Source: Pterobdella sp. o SKG-2022 (Eukaryota; Annelida; Clitellata; Hirudinida; Piscicolidae). From it: a stretch of 64,000 nucleotides of DNA. Below the pieces are notes generated by a model. The model worked only from the letters and a program-made list of their open reading frames with translations, searched no databases and was not told the DNA's origin. The stretch's first letter is position 1, and each line of letters begins with the position of its first letter. Made by a program: the position numbers and the translations under genes. Shown here in pieces: positions 12,654 to 25,837 of the stretch. Where the stretch lies: NCBI GenBank assembly GCA_964035795.1, contig OZ038326.1, positions 1,522,916 to 1,586,915 of the forward strand, in the 5' to 3' direction.

Positions 12654-15600
12654 ATGACCACTGCAAAAAAATCTGAGATTTTTACATCGCCAAAATCATC
12701 GTCATTATCACTATTACTCTCATCACCAAACTTATCTTACTCTTCATCTTCTTCATCTTCAAACTCTCCGCTAGAAAAATTGAAAACGAATCCACCAAGT
12801 TATAGAGCCGATATAATGTTGGAGGAAAAATACCTCGGATTTCCAATGGAAAAATCCAAAGATGATGGAGGAAAAAGATACAAAATAGATGAACCATATA
12901 AACAAAACCACTACAACACAACAACAACAACAAACAACAATCAAAACTGTTCGAACATCAATAATACCTCTGGGACCAACACATTAACTAACAACAACTC
13001 CATCAACAACAGTACTAACAGTGCTTTTAAGCAAAGCAGCATCACACCAGAAACAAAACCAGAGCAACACAAAGAAACATATAAGCAACAAAACAAGGCA
13101 TTTTCTCCACACGAAATATCTTCTTTACAACAAAACATGATACAACGACAACAGCAACACATACTGCTGCAAAACTTTCTACAACAAAAAAACCCTTTTA
13201 ACCACCTACAATCACCACTCCTTCAACACAAACAGCACCCTAAAGACAAGAACTCTTCACCCAACGACAAACTCAAACACGAAAACTTACTTCAACATCC
13301 ACAAATGTTGTACTACCAGCACCAAAAAAACCTTCCATGGATTAAAGCTTACAACAACAACAACAACGATAAGTCTAACGTTGGTTATTTTTTTCCTTTA
13401 CTACTGTATAAATGGAAACCTATTTATTTATTTGTCTTGTTTCGAGTTTTACTCATAAGCGACGCTCAGTTGTATGTTTCTGAGGTCCAAAACCAGTCTA
13501 GACACCGCTTGAGTAGTAAATTTCCAAGTTTTGAAATAGAGTAATGCCGTATTTAAATAACATAATACAGAGAATAGTTTCAAATATAATGTTTCTTAAA
13601 AGTTTCAACTTATATTATCAAAATCATTTCTAAATTGATTATAAAAGCATAGAACTTGCTTAAAAAAATAGTATTAACTGTTCTACCATTCGAAACATTG
13701 TTCTCAATTAAAACCAGCACAACCCTTCTCATCAGGCATTGGAAGACCTAGAAACGTGGCACAATTCCACCAACCAATCATACTTTTACGATAACAATCA
13801 TCATCAATACAACCATCTTCCTCTTCATCATCTTCATTCTTACCATCCTCATCATCACCATCCTTCAATGTGGAACTCTCTGGGAACTTCGGGCCTGCCC
13901 TTCCACTCGCTCAAGTTATTATTCTTATTATTATGTTATTATTTTCATAATTAATTCATTATTATTATTATTACTTTTCAATGGTGGTATTGTTTCAATC
14001 ATCCGCCCAAGGATGTTAGTTTTAATTTCTATCTGTATTAGTTATAATTATTATTCTTTAATTGATCAAATAATTCATAATACAGTTTTCTCATCACACA
14101 TTTCTTTATTTACTTTCCATTTTATTTTCTGTTTGTCTCATTATTAGTTACTTTTTTACAATCAGTTTTAACATCATAATACGTGATTTTCATCCATAAT
14201 TATTATTATTATTATTTTTATTATCATTTTTATTATTATTATTATTATTATTGTTATTATTCTTTTTTTCATTATTATTATTCTTCATTTTCTTTAGTAT
14301 TATTTTTATAGTTTTTGTCCTTTTTCTCCATTATTATTATTATTTCCTACTCCTTCTCATTTCATTCTTTTCCATCATCAAATAAATTAAATAATTAATC
14401 ATTATTTTTTAAAATCTTTTTTTTATTATCTATGTCCCATGTGTCAACTGGTACGAAGGAAGAATGAAACCCGAAGACTTTTTAAGATCGTTCAATACTA
14501 TCCATCTGTCATTTTGTTCTTTTTTATATAAATTATATGAGTATTATTCATAAATTTTTTATAAAAATAGTTTTTTTTTCAAATATAATAATCAAATAAA
14601 ACAATGATTTTAATGAAATTTTAGTTTCTATTTTCAATAAGATATTCGCCCTTAAACTAACTTTTTATTTATTTGAGTTCCGAAGAAGTTTATTGATTTA
14701 TGCAAATTCTTAACCTAAGTTAATAAAACTAATAGTAAAACTAGAATATTAAGAAAGTAAACTGTATAGGCATTGACCACTCAAGTGCAAAAAAAAATTT
14801 TTCTAATTAGTTTACACAGACATAATTTGTATAAATAAATTCTAATCTAATCATAAAAATTTCTAGCTAATCATGATAATCTTAAGGTAATCATAATAAT
14901 CCCCATCTAAATATGTATTAATATATACTTATATATTCATTCATTTATGTATTTTTTAACACGTATATACACATATGTACGGTAAAGAATGAAGTGACAC
15001 TAATACAGATTTGATCATTACACACAAAAAATTGCTTTAGGTGTTTTTTTTTATTTTCACTATTAATTTTTTATTATTTTCTTATTATTATAGCCCTCAC
15101 CTTCTTAATCATCATCATCATCCCCACCGTTTTCATCATCATCAGCTTCACCAATTAGCTATATTTATATCCTCATTTATAAAAACTTTATTTCAATATT
15201 TAATCTTTATATATAATCACTCTTTGATTTTTATATGGATAACATAATTTTTCATTTTAAACAGTCATTATGAAAATGAATACTTAGTGTTAATGATATT
15301 TTTAAGTGCTTAATTACTGTATGATTTTTTAAATTGTTTTTAAGGTTAACAACTGATTCTCTGGTAGTCTTCATACGCAGAATTATGGAAAAAAAAGCTA
15401 CATATTATGATTATACTAGAAGATCATTTCAAAAATGGATAAATAATTTTATCCAAAATATTCTTTTTGATTAATAATTTAAAAAGTTATATATTTTTCA
15501 AAAATAGAAACCATTTAAACGTTAATAATGAAAAAAACAACAAAAAAGAAAATAATTGTGTCCTATAAAGTCAAAATGATAGCATCAGCTTCAAGCACAT

Positions 15601-18018
15601 ATTTTTTAATCTTTACTACAGTCATTAAAATTTGAGTTTTTGCCACCCAAGGAAGCAACCATCCAATCAGCAACTCGAGTTTATTCTTAATGAGACTCAA
15701 GTGATTGTCAAACAGTCGTCTTTTCTCGGAATAACTTTTATTTCTTTCTTGTTTTGTATAATTATTTTCTCAATAACAATTAACTAACGTAAATACGGTT
15801 TTGAGCTATATGATGATGGGATGTTCTATTTAACTTACAAAACCCATCTCTAATTATATCAATCAGACCTTGAAGTTCTATTTATATATAATTCTAAATT
15901 GCATTGTATATTTCTTTACTGCAAATAATTATCTTTTGTTCATTAAAGTATAATAAAAAGCATCACTCACTCTCAACCTCTTCCTTCCTCCCACCAATTC
16001 TCCCATCAAACAACCCTATCCTCAAAAGATTCTGAAGCAAATCAGATAAACATTTTCTTTGACACTAATCCTATATTCATTATTTTAATCTGTCTATATG
16101 ATCAAGTTTTCTACTCGTTTAAATATAACCTTAACCTCAGTTTCCACTCTATGGTAGTATAAGTCTTGCTCTTACCCGCCCATATATAGATAAACACACC
16201 ACTTTTTAATTTTTAAGCTCTTGAGTCAAATCTTTTAATCTCAACCTTTAGATTCATTTATTTCATCATAACCTAAATACATACCATGGCTCAACTTATC
16301 GTGTTAATCATAGTAACAGTTTCAATCCGATTTCCATCCATAGTTATTATTCTCATCTCGCCAAAAACATATTATACAACTACCGTTTCCATCCTAACTC
16401 TTAAACCTTCTCCCACAGTTATGACGTGAGACGGAAAAATGCTACTAGAGAATCTACAGCCACATTGAAGGCATGGCTTTTTAAACACATCAAAAATCCT
16501 TACCCCACCAAGGGCGAAAAGATTATTCTCACCTTCATCACAAAAATGACTCTGACACAGGTAGTTGGAAAGTTGCTTCGGGGGTTGTTATCATGTAGAG
16601 AGTTGCTAAAGTATAATGCTTAAGTTTCATTTAATAAAAATAAGAGCTGAATTTTTTTAGCTCCATTTAGGACGTGAAATTTAAAAATGCCTTATATCTT
16701 CTTTCATATGCTATTGGATAATAGGAATCAAAACTTACTTATTTAAACCGTTTAACAATCGAGTATCAATCTAATCTTAATCTCAACATTCCCTCCCAAC
16801 ACAGGTATCAACTTGGTTCGCTAACGCCAGAAGAAGACTGAAGAAGGAGAACAAAATGAACTGGACGACCAAGCAAAGGAGCGAAGACGATGAAGACTTG
16901 AAAAACTCAAAAATGCTGAGTGAGAAGATTGAGAAGCTCGATGAGGATGAAGAGATAAACGTCGATGCTAGTGAGTGTCTTCAAACTGCTCATGATCGTT
17001 TGACTGGTTTATTTTCTACTTATAAGGAGTATTAGTGGTTTAATATGATATAAGTCGTCATTATCAAATTTAATTAACATCATATATATTCGTTATTATA
17101 TTAATTATCATCAGACATATTTTTGTCATACATATTCATTATGACAAATGATGTCTTTCTAAAGGTGATGAGCTGTCAGTGATGTCGTCAGAAGAGTCGA
17201 ACGTGTTTGAAAAGAAGGACGATCACTCAGAAGAAGAGCAGTATGACAATGAGGCAGATAAAAACAAAGAAAAACATCAAATTTTCAAAGATTCGTTGGA
17301 AATTAGCCCAAGTAAAATAAATAGTTCAAGTAAACCAAATAACGCCAAAGGGGAGATTGATTATACGAATGATGAAAAAGCACCTTTGCTGCCTGATCAG
17401 GTGGGAAATGTTTTTGGGGGTTGGAGCATGCGTAGTGAAAACTTATTTGACAGTTCCTTTTCCGGTATTAAAAAACTCGAGGATTTCAACGGAAGCATGG
17501 CTGGCATGACGAACGAAAATAAAAAAAAAACGAACAGTTTGAATGAGAAAAATGAAAAGAGAAGAAAACATGACAAAAATGACGGAGATTTGGAGGATGA
17601 TGTGAAAAAAAAAAAACAAAAAGTAAACAACAACAAAGTCGATGGGGCCAAAAAAATATGGTCTGTGGCGGAAATGGCCACAAACGAAACTGAAACCAAA
17701 CCGAAAAAAAATTCCCACATTCCAGGCTTCCCAACAAACTTCTTTCCGTTTTTCCCACCGAATCAATTTCCGTTGTCAACAAAAAACAAGCCTCAAGGTC
17801 TGAATAACACCACACTAACTGTCGAACATCCACACAACCTTCACCCAGCCTTTTTTTTTCACTCAAAGTTTGCCATGTACGAAAAGTTTATGGAATATCT
17901 GCACGGAGCTCAAAATTTCAACAACAAACTAAATAAGGATGAGAAAAATTTGAAACTGACCTGTGACGATGAACCTTACCAAGAAAAGGAAGTTTTGAAA
18001 AGCAAAGACTATAAATAA
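12654..18018 (+). CDS. irx: Iroquois-family TALE homeobox transcription factor
   Basis: Nuclear DNA-binding regulator; Iroquois proteins pattern the neural ectoderm, mesoderm and sensory structures of animals. Coding exons: 12654-13379, 13736-13914, 16419-16560, 16805-16970, 17165-18018 (2067 nt, 688 residues, phases closed). A splice acceptor (TTTTTTCAG) 7 bases before the ATG implies at least one upstream noncoding exon. The homeodomain begins near residue 303 ([20 protein letters not shown]) and continues through [16 protein letters not shown] and [20 protein letters not shown]. It has the three-residue TALE loop and is split at TQ|V. An acidic region follows. An IRO-box-like motif, [10 protein letters not shown], sits near residue 569. 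The N-terminus is unusually long (about 300 residues) and rich in Ser, Asn, Gln and His. The exon 1 donor (AAC|GTTGGT) is weak and the exon may end elsewhere. No second Irx gene is in the window. Confidence 0.95.
14200..14345. repeat. (ATT)n-rich microsatellite tract in irx intron 2
   Basis: Imperfect runs of ATT and TTTTTATT; one of many in the window and among the longest. No coding signal. Confidence 0.75.
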
Positions 18019-19752
18019 TTATAGATATTAACTAGAATTTGATGAAATATCTATCATAAAACTTCAAAATACCCAAACACAAAGCCATTATGAAAATATT
18101 GAAAAAATTTGGAAAATAATCTGAAAAGATAAATAACATGTGAATGGATTTTTTAAAATTCCAAAAACTTTTAATAAATAAAGGTAATTATTTAAACTTT
18201 TGTAATTATAATCGTCTGCCAATGACATGAATTCAATCCAACCAATCAACTTACGAGATTTTTAACAACATTTTTTGCAATATTACATCAAAATAGAACT
18301 AATAACAATAATAAAAACCAAAAAAAAAAAAATTGAACTAAAATTGAAATATTGATATATAAATTAATAAAGTACTGAAGTTGTATAAATCATTGCCCAA
18401 CAATATTGAGTTTTCTTGTTTTTTTTCTTGTCGATGAGTTTTATTTTTTATTATTAATAAAAATAGAAATAACAATATTTATTTTTATTGTTTTTATTTT
18501 TTTTGTGAAGTAATTAGATCTAAAATTTGGCAGAGATTCTTCGAAAGTGAGTGGAGAATTTTTAAATGTCTTTGCGAGCATCAATATTATTATTATTTTT
18601 ATTATTACCTTTATTTTTTTTTTTAAAATTTATGACAATAAAAAAAAGAATTAATTTTTGTTTTTATTGATATTATTTTATTTTTTATGTAATAAAAATT
18701 AATACATATTGTGCAATGTATGGTCGGTTAAATGCGTCCGTTGATATAAAAATAGTAAAAAATGCCATGACTTTTTTTTATTATAAGTTTGTGTTCATAG
18801 CTATAGTGTTCAGTTTAGCGTTTACAAATATGCCGATATAACAATTCATTAATATTTATATTATTATGATATTTATTTGAGAATTAAACATATTTGCTCA
18901 TCAAAAACGATAAATATTGAAAGCCTGAAAAAGGCTAACGGGGTTTATGATAACTTCAAATTTAAATAAATTAATTTAAAAAAAAATTAAAAATAAATTA
19001 TTCAAGTAATAAATTTGAAAAAAAAACAAAAATAAATAATTTTTTTAAATTAAAAAAACAAATAATCAATTCGAATAAATTGGCAGGTTTCTGAGTTTGA
19101 GATAACATTGTCATGTTAGTTTTGCATATGTCTTTGCACTCTAAGCCATCAGGATACTTTTTGTTGAAAATTACGTATTTGAATTTTTTATTATATTATT
19201 TTTTTATTCTAATATTTTTCTTCATTTTCTGATATTTTTATTCTTGTATTATGATATTTTTATTTTTTATCGATGATATTAACACTGCACTTTTTTATGA
19301 TATTCTTGAGATTATCATTTTCTTAATCATTGTTTCAATAGTTATTTTTCGAGAATAATATTTTCTTTATTATTACTATTATTAATTCTTAGTTTTTATG
19401 CTTCTTATTTTTATGGACTTTTCCGTTTTTAGTAATTGTTGGTTTGTCAGTATGGTGAGTCAAAATAAAAATTATAAAAGAATTTGATTTTTTTAAACAA
19501 AACCATGAAATGATATCAAACAAAATAAAATTGAAATTTTCAAAAGCTATTATCAAAGTGATCCATTTTTAGAAAAAGAATTGGAAAACTTGCAAACTGA
19601 AATCATGAAATAGATATAAACAAGTATATGAAAAATATTAAAATTATGAATAATATAAACAAAAAATAAAAAACGTCATCACTATACAACGCTTAACCAA
19701 CCACATCACATTTTACCCACGTATCATGAGCCACTGACGATTTATAATCTTT

Positions 19753-19778
19753 TATGACGTCATATGCTGGTCACGTGA
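19753..19778. promoter_or_regulatory. Candidate regulatory patch: CRE-like and E-box-like palindromes
   Basis: TATGACGTCATA (19753-19764) is a perfect 12-base palindrome containing the cyclic-AMP response element TGACGTCA. CATATG overlaps its end (19761-19766), and TCACGTGA (19771-19778) is a CACGTG E-box palindrome. All lie in a locally less AT-rich patch 1.7 kb downstream of irx. Function is inferred only from motif content. Confidence 0.35.
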
Positions 19779-19844
19779 TCCAAAATGTCACTCATTGGCT
19801 CTCCGGGGAATTTGTTTCTGTGTTTGTTGACAAGATTGAAAGAC

Positions 19845-20150
19845 GGATAAAAAAATGAATGGACGGATGGATGGATAGATGGATGGATGAACGGATGGAT
19901 GGACGAATGGATGGATGGATAGATGAATGGATTAACATAGATGGATTTGTGGATGAATGTAGAAATGAATAGCAAAAAGAATTGATAAATGAATGTAAAA
20001 ATGAATTAGTCGATAAATCAATAAATGCTTAATGCATGGTTAAAAAATTAAAAATTAAATGGATGGATGAATGGAAAAACAGATAGATGGATGAATGGAA
20101 AAACAGCTAGATGAATGAATGGGTAGATAGATGGATAGATGTGCAGATAA
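19845..20150. repeat. GGAT/GATG tetranucleotide minisatellite
   Basis: Degenerate tandem GGAT/AGAT/GAAT units, densest at 19858-19935, with a second cluster at 20060-20150. Confidence 0.85.
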
Positions 20151-20954
20151 ATGAATAAAAAAAAACAAGAATATATAAAAACTAAATGATTAAAAAAATA
20201 AACAAAAATAGAAATAATCATGATAAATTAGGAAATAAATTAATTAGAGACGAGAATAAGCTGTTTAATTCAGCACCAAACACGCGTCTTTTAGCGAAAT
20301 CCTTGTCCAGATTCAGTCTTTGAGATTTTATTCTTTTTGCCCATATTTGTTACTTTTTTTTATTATTGTTTTTCATTTTTGTTCCTGTTTTTTATTTTGT
20401 TTATTTTTTTTAAATCTTTTTTTTGCAATATATTTTTTCCACATTATATATATTTAATTTTCTCAAGTCCTACTCAGCATGCTTTAATCTCACTTCACTA
20501 CAGCTACATTTCTCACACTCTCCTACTCTCCTGACAGTTTTCTATTTTTTCTGCTTTAAATCAACTCGTTGATCAAAAAAATTATTTTTTTGTTACTAGA
20601 TGAGAAAGACTAAATGATTTGATTCCTTTCGGCTCTGTAGACGCACAAATTCATTAGAATGTTCAAATGTCTCATAAATTAATGATTTGATTTCAGTAAA
20701 TAAATGCAAATAATGCAAAAAACATATTTTAACATTAAAATTAAAAAAATAATTCAAATTAATCTCAAAAAACAAGATTGTTTCGGCATCATTGTCAAAA
20801 CTAATCTATGCTGCGCTCTAATCAACACGGGCAGGTTCTTCTGCAATCACTAGCTTGTGTTGTTGTTCTTTCCATTGTTGTTAGTTCTGTGTGATTTTTT
20901 GATTTTTTCATTTTGTTTTTTCTTCATTTTTTATATTATTGTTATTATTATTAT

Positions 20955-21060
20955 TTATTTTTTATTGTTTTTTTTTGATTTGGTAGTGTTTTTTTTCTGT
21001 TTTTTATTGTTTTTTTTTTATTTGGTAGTGTTTTTTTTTTCTTTTTTTTTATTGAAGTTT
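20955..21060. repeat. Duplicated T-rich unit with TTTGGTAGTG
   Basis: Two adjacent copies of a roughly 45-base T-rich segment, each ending in ATTTGGTAGTG, within a longer poly-T tract. Confidence 0.65.
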
Positions 21061-23589
21061 TTATTAAAGTTGGTATCAGTTTTGTTTTTTTTATTGAATT
21101 TTTGCATATCATAATATTTTTTTATTTCCACATCAAACATCACTTCCTAGAACTGATAAAAAAAGCTATCAAAAAACTTGAATTCCATTCATGCTTGAAA
21201 CACATAACTCGTTTCCAATAGAAATCTGAACTTCACAAAATTTTAAATTCACAATTTTTGTTTGAACCCTGAAACTGCTTTTATTTCATTAAAAGCTTCA
21301 ATGATTTATATTAGGTTTTATAATTCGCAAAACAACGAATATTGCTTTAATTTAAAAATTTTTTTTCAATTTTAACTTTAATTTATTTTAATTAAAAACT
21401 GTTAATAAAGTTTTACAATCTCTTAGCCTGGCTGCAACATAAATCTTCAGCAGAAATGCTGAATGTATGCTTAAACAAAAGCGCTCTATTCAGTCGGAAT
21501 TCTTTTAATTTACTTTTTTTTGATGTTCGTTTTTGTTTAGTAGATTTTACGGTTTTTTTATGTTTTTATTGTTTTTTTTTCGTTTATTTTTATTATTATG
21601 TTTTTGGTGCTTAATTTTATTTTTGAATTTTTTGATGTTTTTTGTTATTTTTGAAATAAATCTTTTCAAAAAATTAATTTTAATGTTTAATATATAAATA
21701 GAATTTTTTCAAATGATTGTTTGTAAATAATTTTTAACAAAAAAATATTTGAAAAAATGAAATCAAAAGTAAATTAAAACATTATGAATAAGAAAAAAAC
21801 AAAAAACATTGAAAAATTCTTTAGTAAAACTATTTTTTCTTTTAATATCCGGTCATGGCTCTTTAAAACTTATTCTTAATCTTTGGATTTTTGTGAGTAT
21901 AAACAAAAACATCAACTAAAAGTAAATACTCCAACTAATTCTATTATATGTAAGATTTTTGTTTGGAAATGGAAGCTTTAAAGTGAGACTCACAATGAAG
22001 TTTCAATGAAACGTATTTTTTAAAATTTAATATAAAAAAAAATTTGTGAATTTCAACTTTCTGAATTTGATAATTATTTCTATATATAAATTATTTTCAA
22101 TAAAAAGTTTACTCATATATAATTTTAAATAAAAAGTTTGATTGGATAAAGATTTCATGCTTTTATTTTGAGTTTTCAACATATGGTACTGTGTATTAGA
22201 AAATAAATTAAACATTTTCCGGTTTGGTCACGCTATCGTTTGAACTTTAACCTTTAACCCAAGAATTAATAACCTCACCATAAACAAATAAATAATATGT
22301 TTATTTTTAATCTTTACGTTCGTTTTGATGTGTTTAATAAAGTTTTATGCAAAATAAATTGTGGATGGGGGGTTTATAATGGCGGAGAAATTTAATTTAA
22401 TCTTAATAGAATATCAAATCAAAATACTTTTTGCTTAAAATCAAAATTTTTATACATCGTCTATTTGAACAAAAATCTAAAAAGTTTATAATCATGAGTG
22501 CGAAAAAAATAAAAATCGAAAAAACTAAAGCAAAAACAAATAAAACACAAAAATATTCTAAAAGAGCAATTTTAAATTCGTAGTCACATGATATAATTAT
22601 AGATCTATGCATGGGCGATAATATGTATCTCGGGTAAACAAAGGGCGTGTGAAGTCGATTTCATCATTGGAATTCTAATAAAATGAACGTAGAATAGATA
22701 TTTTGTTTATTTTTTTTTTTTTATTGATTTTTTTTGTTATTATACTTTTTGTTTTTCAAAGTTTTTGAAAATGAATCACTGAATAAGAAGTTATATTTAA
22801 CAAGACGTCTTCAAAATTGACAAAAAAACGTGATTTTCAACTATTTTTTTGCTTTGTATCTTTATCATCGCCATTTATATTCTTATAACAATTTAATTAT
22901 TAATATAATTATTTTTCAAATTTGTTTATCTTTTTTTTCACAATTTTTTTTATTTCATTATGTTATTATTGTTTTTTTTTATTTTTATTATTATGTCTTT
23001 TATTATTATGTTTTTTATTATTTTTATTATTATTTTAGCAACATCATGCCGACGTCGATAATTGGCTGATAAAGTCTTTCCTACCACCACACCAGTCCCT
23101 CTGAGCATTCTATTTTTATTATTTTCTTTTTTTTTCACTTTTTGTGAATTTTTTTTTATTTCAATATTCTGTCTATTTGCTTTTTAAAACTTCTGATGGA
23201 ATTAAATGTATTTTTGTATAGTTTTGTATAAATTTTATTTAGAAATCTTTCAAAATTGTCTTATTTTTTGTTTAAAAATTTAACCAAATGAAAAAAATCA
23301 TGAAAAACTAGAATACTTACAAACCAATCTGTGAAAAAAAAACTGAAACAACAAAATAAAAATATATATTATAGCTATAAAAGTAAAAAACAGCGCCATA
23401 AGAGAGAAGAATATAATGTAAAATGTGTTGAAACGGCTGGCATTTGCGCTTAGGTCTGAACAAATGGATTTTTTGATCAAATGATTTTGACGCTCCAGCT
23501 AATAGTTTTTTTAGGTTACTTTTATTTGTTTTAGAAATTTTATTTCAATAGTTGTAGTTTTTTACCCATATCTAATCTTGTTAAAAACA

Positions 23590-24060
23590 TTGGTTACCGC
23601 AGCTCAATCGAAATGACAATACAACACTACAACGACAGCCACAATAACAACACTACAACAACACTGTCACAACACATTGCAATACCCCAACAGCCTATCT
23701 AAAACAACAAAAATCTCTTCAGCACTACATAGAAAATATAAATTGCCGCAACTGAAGCTAAACAAATAAACCAAAACACCTCAAAACTACATGGAAACCA
23801 CAAAATAAACATACCAGGATTCTACTACCTAAAAACCTTCAACTACAGACTACCGCCATAACAACACAACCCTAAAACACAACAACACCGTTACAACACG
23901 ACCCTAAATCACAACAAAACTAGCACAACACTATGAAAACTTTGCATCGCCATAACTACACACCACCACAACAAATATACCTCAACACCACTACAACTAA
24001 ACCTCAACACCACCACAACTAAACTACACTACACCACCCTACAACACTCGACAAAGTTAG
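23590..24060. repeat. C/A-rich, G-poor low-complexity block (CAACAC-type)
   Basis: Imperfect ACAACAC/ACCACAACTAAA units, strongly strand-asymmetric, similar in style to 9780-10560. Confidence 0.7.
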
Positions 24061-25219
24061 TTATCTAGTAGTCTCGCCCGATTAACGATTCACTTCTTCC
24101 CCGCATATATGTTCTGACAAGTGATTTTCTTATTATTCACACGAATAAAAAAATAAAAATAAATGATAAAAATAACTAAGTTGGAAAAAAATATGATGTA
24201 ATAAGAATATATAAATATATATATGAAATTTTAACTTTAAGAAAAAACTTTAAGCAGCAAAAAGGAATGAACAAAAGTCAAGGTGTGCATGATTTTGAAA
24301 GAAACTTCTCACATGAAAAAATTGAAATCTCATTGAACATTGATGTTAAAATATCTTGGCGAATATAATATTCAAACTATAAACACATTCTGCTTTTTTT
24401 TCTTCTTGGCTTATTCTTGAATTTTTTAACTATCTCTTTTTTTATATATTTTTTCTTTTTTTTCAGTCCATCTCCTTCTTTTCTTTCTTGTCCCCTTTCC
24501 TACCCTCTTGACAAGGGTTAAAAGGAATAGTAACCTGAAGAGCATAAGAGCATGCAAAAGAGAAAGATAAGGAACGAATCATCTTACAAATCGCCCTCAT
24601 ACCTCACTTATTCCCAAATGTGTTGTCATTTGTAAATTTTCCTTCTTTTGCTAATATTTTTATTAAAATGTTTTTTTTCGTTTGTGATTTGCATTGTGTT
24701 TGTGGATCTTAATTTCATTTATAACTGACACTAAAATTAATTAGTTTTATTTTTTTTAATTTTTGGATCCAGTTTTTTCAATATTTTTGCTTCATATTTT
24801 CTATTTAGAATTGATTTTTCTTAATTTTTAATTTTGTCAAAGACTTTGCTAAAGACAAGATTATAATTTGAATTACAATTTAATCTAAAACAAATAGGAT
24901 TATCGTGACAAGTGGGACATTTTGCGCACCAAAGTTCACGTTTGATTAATATTTCGGAAAAAAGAAATAACCGATTTGAAATCACTACATAAATCAAAGT
25001 TCATTTAAGCCGTCAATATCTTTAAGACGTGGAACAGCCTAAATCAAATAGCAAGGTCTCCCATACCTTTGTTTTTAGCAACAGGTACTAAAGAATATTA
25101 GGTGTGAATTAACAAGTTTAGTGTTTTCAGTCAAGTGTTTAGTTTGAAGAGTTTTATGAGCATTTAAAAATTGTTCACTTTTGAAAAGTTTCAATTGAAA
25201 ATCGAAGCTCTTAGTTAGT

Positions 25220-25354
25220 AAGGTCAAAAAACACAAAGTATTTATTTAAAAAAGACACGAAGTCTAGCTTTATTATCAAGTTGTATCACTTGATAATGTA
25301 AGCTAGACTTGCGAAAAGCTTCGTGTATTTTTTGAATACTTTTTTTTTGACCTT
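25220..25354. mobile_element. Foldback element copy 2 (intergenic, 5' of the chitin-binding gene)
   Basis: The inner arms AGTCTAGCTT...TTATCAAG and CTTGATAATGTAAGCTAGACT pair around a short loop. The core CGAAAAGCTTCGTGT follows on the right. The arms continue outward as AAGGTCAAAAA... on the left and ...TTTTTTTTGACCTT on the right, so the palindrome extends beyond the shared core. Confidence 0.7.
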
Positions 25355-25798
25355 ATTATTTGGCTATGACTATTTTACGTCATCAAGGACCTTTTCGTAT
25401 TTAAATCAAAACTCATAAGACTGAAGTAAAAGAATAAATATAAATAATTAAATATTCATAATTTTTTTCTCAATGAAATAAATTCAAATTGATCGAATAA
25501 ATCAATAAATTTTAAGAACAATACCAGCGAAACTTTATTTTTAAAACATCACAGTTATATATAGTTGAAAAATAACCACTGAACTTTTGGAAGCTTTTAA
25601 GTCCCAGTTAATCTTTGGTGTCATGACACATTGTTTTGCTTCAGGCAATCTTTATTCTTCTTTTAGCTAGCAACGACTTAAAATCAATTAAAGCAAACTT
25701 GGGAGATAAATATAAGAATTATATTTGAAGTTCGATGATAGAAATTTTATATGGGCTCTGTCTATGAGTCCTGTTTGGGTCAAAGTACGACTAAAAGG

Positions 25799-25806
25799 TA
25801 TATATA
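25799..25806 (+). promoter_or_regulatory. TATA box of the chitin-binding repeat gene
   Basis: TATATAAA lies 32-39 bases before the ATG at 25838. With usual TATA spacing the transcript would start just before the ATG, giving a very short leader, as is common for highly expressed secreted structural proteins. Confidence 0.55.
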
Positions 25807-25837
25807 AAGATAACACTATCACGATTGCTAAACTAAA

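Larger units (their letters stand above)
18019..25798. other. 7.8-kb gene-poor interval downstream of irx
   Basis: Very AT-rich, full of stops. It contains a GGAT/GATG minisatellite (about 19845-20150), poly-T tracts with a repeated TTTGGTAGTG motif (about 20960-21055), a C/A-rich G-poor block (about 23590-24060) and one foldback element (25220-25354). A short less AT-rich patch at 19740-19800 carries palindromic CRE-like and E-box-like sites. Another at 23041-23105 reads open after a TTTTAG but shows no recognised domain. Such long empty flanks are common around Iroquois genes and may hold regulatory elements; that is inference. Confidence 0.5.

Noticed and set aside
17397..17866. Three overlapping antisense frames of 107-126 codons
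   Set aside because: Shadows of the last irx exon; Phe/Ser-rich with no domain.
20337..21114. Phe-rich plus-strand frames
   Set aside because: Translations of poly-T tracts.
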